A stretch of DNA of 46,748 nucleotides from Desulfovibrio piger (lineage in GTDB: Bacteria > Desulfobacterota > Desulfovibrionia > Desulfovibrionales > Desulfovibrionaceae), in contig NZ_JABAFY010000018.1 of NCBI RefSeq assembly GCF_012843875.1, positions 1 to 46,748 on the forward strand. The letters are read 5' to 3'. A program made the translations under genes and the position numbers. The notes beneath the pieces were generated by a model. The model saw only the letters and a program-made list of their open reading frames with translations, searched no databases and was not told the origin of the DNA. The stretch's first letter is position 1; every line of letters starts with the position of its first letter. Positions 45,880-46,748 of this stretch are shown here, piece after piece.

Positions 45880-46677
45880 ATGCTGGACATCTTCAAGGAA
45901 CGCCTGCACCAGAAATACAGGACGCTGGATTTCCCCCGCAAGGCGCCGGGCCTTTCGCCCCGCTACATGGGACGCCCCGAGATCGCGGCCGGGGACTGCG
46001 GCTCCTGCCGCGCCTGCCTCGACGTCTGCCCCACCGGGGCCCTGCGCAAGCTCTCGCCCGCCGAACCCGGCCCCGCCGGAGAGACCGACGGCATCGCCCT
46101 GGATATGGGGCGCTGCCTGTTCTGCGGTGCCTGTGCCCGTGCCTGTACCGCGGCACGCGGCGATGGCCTGATCCGCTTCACCAAGGACTATCGCGTAGCC
46201 GCCTTTGCCCGTGAAGACCTCATCGTCACGGCCCAGCCCCGGCCCCTGCACAAGCCCAAGGCCTGCAACGGCCTGTTCTCCCGCTCGCTCAAGCTGCGCG
46301 AGATCAGCGCCGCTGGCTGCAACGCCTGTGAAGCCGACACCAACGTGCTGGGCACCCTGGTCTACGACCTGGGCAAGTTCGGCATCAACTTCGTGGCCTC
46401 GCCCCGTCATGCCGACGGCATCCTGGTCACCGGCCCCGTGAGCCGCAACATGCGCGAAGCCGTGCTGGCCACTTGGGCCGCCGTGCCCGAGCCGCGCATC
46501 GCCATCGCCGTGGGCTCCTGCGCCATCTCCGGCGGCCTCTTCGCCGACAGCGACGAATGCTGCGGCGGTCTGCCGCCCCTGTGCGACGTGCAGCTCTTCG
46601 TGCCCGGCTGCCCGCCCAGCCCCTGGAGCATCCTCGACGGCCTGCTGCGCCTCAAGTCGGAAAAAGACGTGCTATAA
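45880..46677 (+). CDS. Ferredoxin-NuoB fusion: iron-sulfur small subunit of the Ehr complex
   Basis: 265 residues that fuse two usually separate subunits. Residues 1-110 are a NuoI/HyfH-like ferredoxin with two [4Fe-4S] motifs, C40-x2-C43-x2-C46-x3-C50 and C79-x2-C82-x2-C85-x3-C89. Residues 125-265 are a NuoB/HyfI-like small subunit with the cluster-N2-type ligands C147-x2-C150, C214 (VGSCAISGG) and C244 (VPGCPPSP). All expected cysteines are kept, so electron transfer is intact although the NiFe site in the partner subunit is lost. The start at 45880 has AGGAGG 7 bases upstream. It is the last visible gene of the operon, followed by the hairpin at 46687-46738. Confidence 0.93.
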   Translation: MLDIFKERLHQKYRTLDFPRKAPGLSPRYMGRPEIAAGDCGSCRACLDVCPTGALRKLSPAEPGPAGETDGIALDMGRCLFCGACARACTAARGDGLIRFTKDYRVAAFAREDLIVTAQPRPLHKPKACNGLFSRSLKLREISAAGCNACEADTNVLGTLVYDLGKFGINFVASPRHADGILVTGPVSRNMREAVLATWAAVPEPRIAIAVGSCAISGGLFADSDECCGGLPPLCDVQLFVPGCPPSPWSILDGLLRLKSEKDVL

Positions 46678-46686
46678 AAGATAGGT

Positions 46687-46738
46687 GAGGGGAGGGGGAC
46701 CCCCTCTGCCGACGCGAGAGGGGCTTCCCCCTCCCCTC
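46687..46738 (+). repeat. Long perfect hairpin after the Ehr operon, copy B of a G-rich repeat
   Basis: GAGGGGAGGGGGA (46687-46699) pairs perfectly over 13 bp with TCCCCCTCCCCTC (46726-46738), and CCCCTCT/AGAGGGG extend the stem inside. No T tract appears before the window ends. Its arms match the hairpin at 35727-35774. It may end the operon or be a dispersed repeat. Confidence 0.7.
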
Positions 46739-46748
46739 AAACTCCCCT

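Noticed and set aside
44303..46677. Annotating the operon as a functional NiFe hydrogenase (Hyf/Hyc/Ech)
   Set aside because: The four nickel-binding cysteines are absent from the large subunit and no maturation genes are present, so hydrogen chemistry is not supported.

Overview
The window looks like a stretch of chromosome from a Desulfovibrio-type sulfate reducer (Desulfovibrionaceae). This is an inference from gene content, not a database result. The DNA is GC-rich with strong C/G third-position bias. It combines a B12-dependent (class II) ribonucleotide reductase, a stand-alone IMP cyclohydrolase instead of full bifunctional PurH, an Rsm22-type methyltransferase, a RACo-like ASKHA protein and a membrane-bound hydrogenase-like (Ehr type) complex. 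No phage, insertion sequence or CRISPR array is visible. Apart from one or two unusual genes, the region is a core-genome block.

Layout. 1-3371: three minus-strand genes (dut, argD, a small DksA/TraR zinc-finger protein), each with its own SD or terminator, then about 890 bases without a gene. 3372-5024: trmFO with a strong terminator, then a tRNA-Val(GAC) gene behind a near-consensus sigma70 promoter. 5184-12787: the translation cluster thrS-infC-rpmI-rplT-pheS-[small secreted protein]-pheT, with several hairpins in the spacers that are candidates for ribosomal-protein feedback or attenuation control. infC probably uses a non-canonical AUA start. 12944-17736: a MerR-like regulator, then rpe-tkt and pgk (pentose phosphate and glycolysis). 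18094-23423: a SAM methyltransferase, a C-terminally shortened FliM-like ORF on the minus strand, then the RACo-like protein directly followed by Rsm22.

24023-32957: nrdJ with an FNR-like palindrome upstream; a YdjM-type membrane protein; minus-strand xth, an unrecognised protein and an Asp/Glu racemase; IMP cyclohydrolase and HflX (overlapping context, probable AUU start); and a lipoprotein. 33182-38863: nucleotide-sugar genes (rfbF, rfbG, an RmlC-like epimerase, and a UDP-glucuronate decarboxylase-like SDR), interrupted by a YbjN-domain gene and tatD. A perfect 42-bp direct repeat lies beside tatD.

39189-46677: a tightly packed six-gene operon encoding a group-4-hydrogenase/complex-I-like membrane complex (HyfB-C-E-F-G-like subunits plus a ferredoxin-NuoB fusion). 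It keeps every expected iron-sulfur cysteine in the small-subunit/ferredoxin protein. The large subunit, however, has lost all four NiFe-ligating cysteines (A209, T212, S485, N488 at those positions). It therefore cannot be a NiFe hydrogenase and is best read as an energy-converting hydrogenase-related (Ehr) ion pump of unknown electron donor and acceptor. This is the most interesting system in the window.
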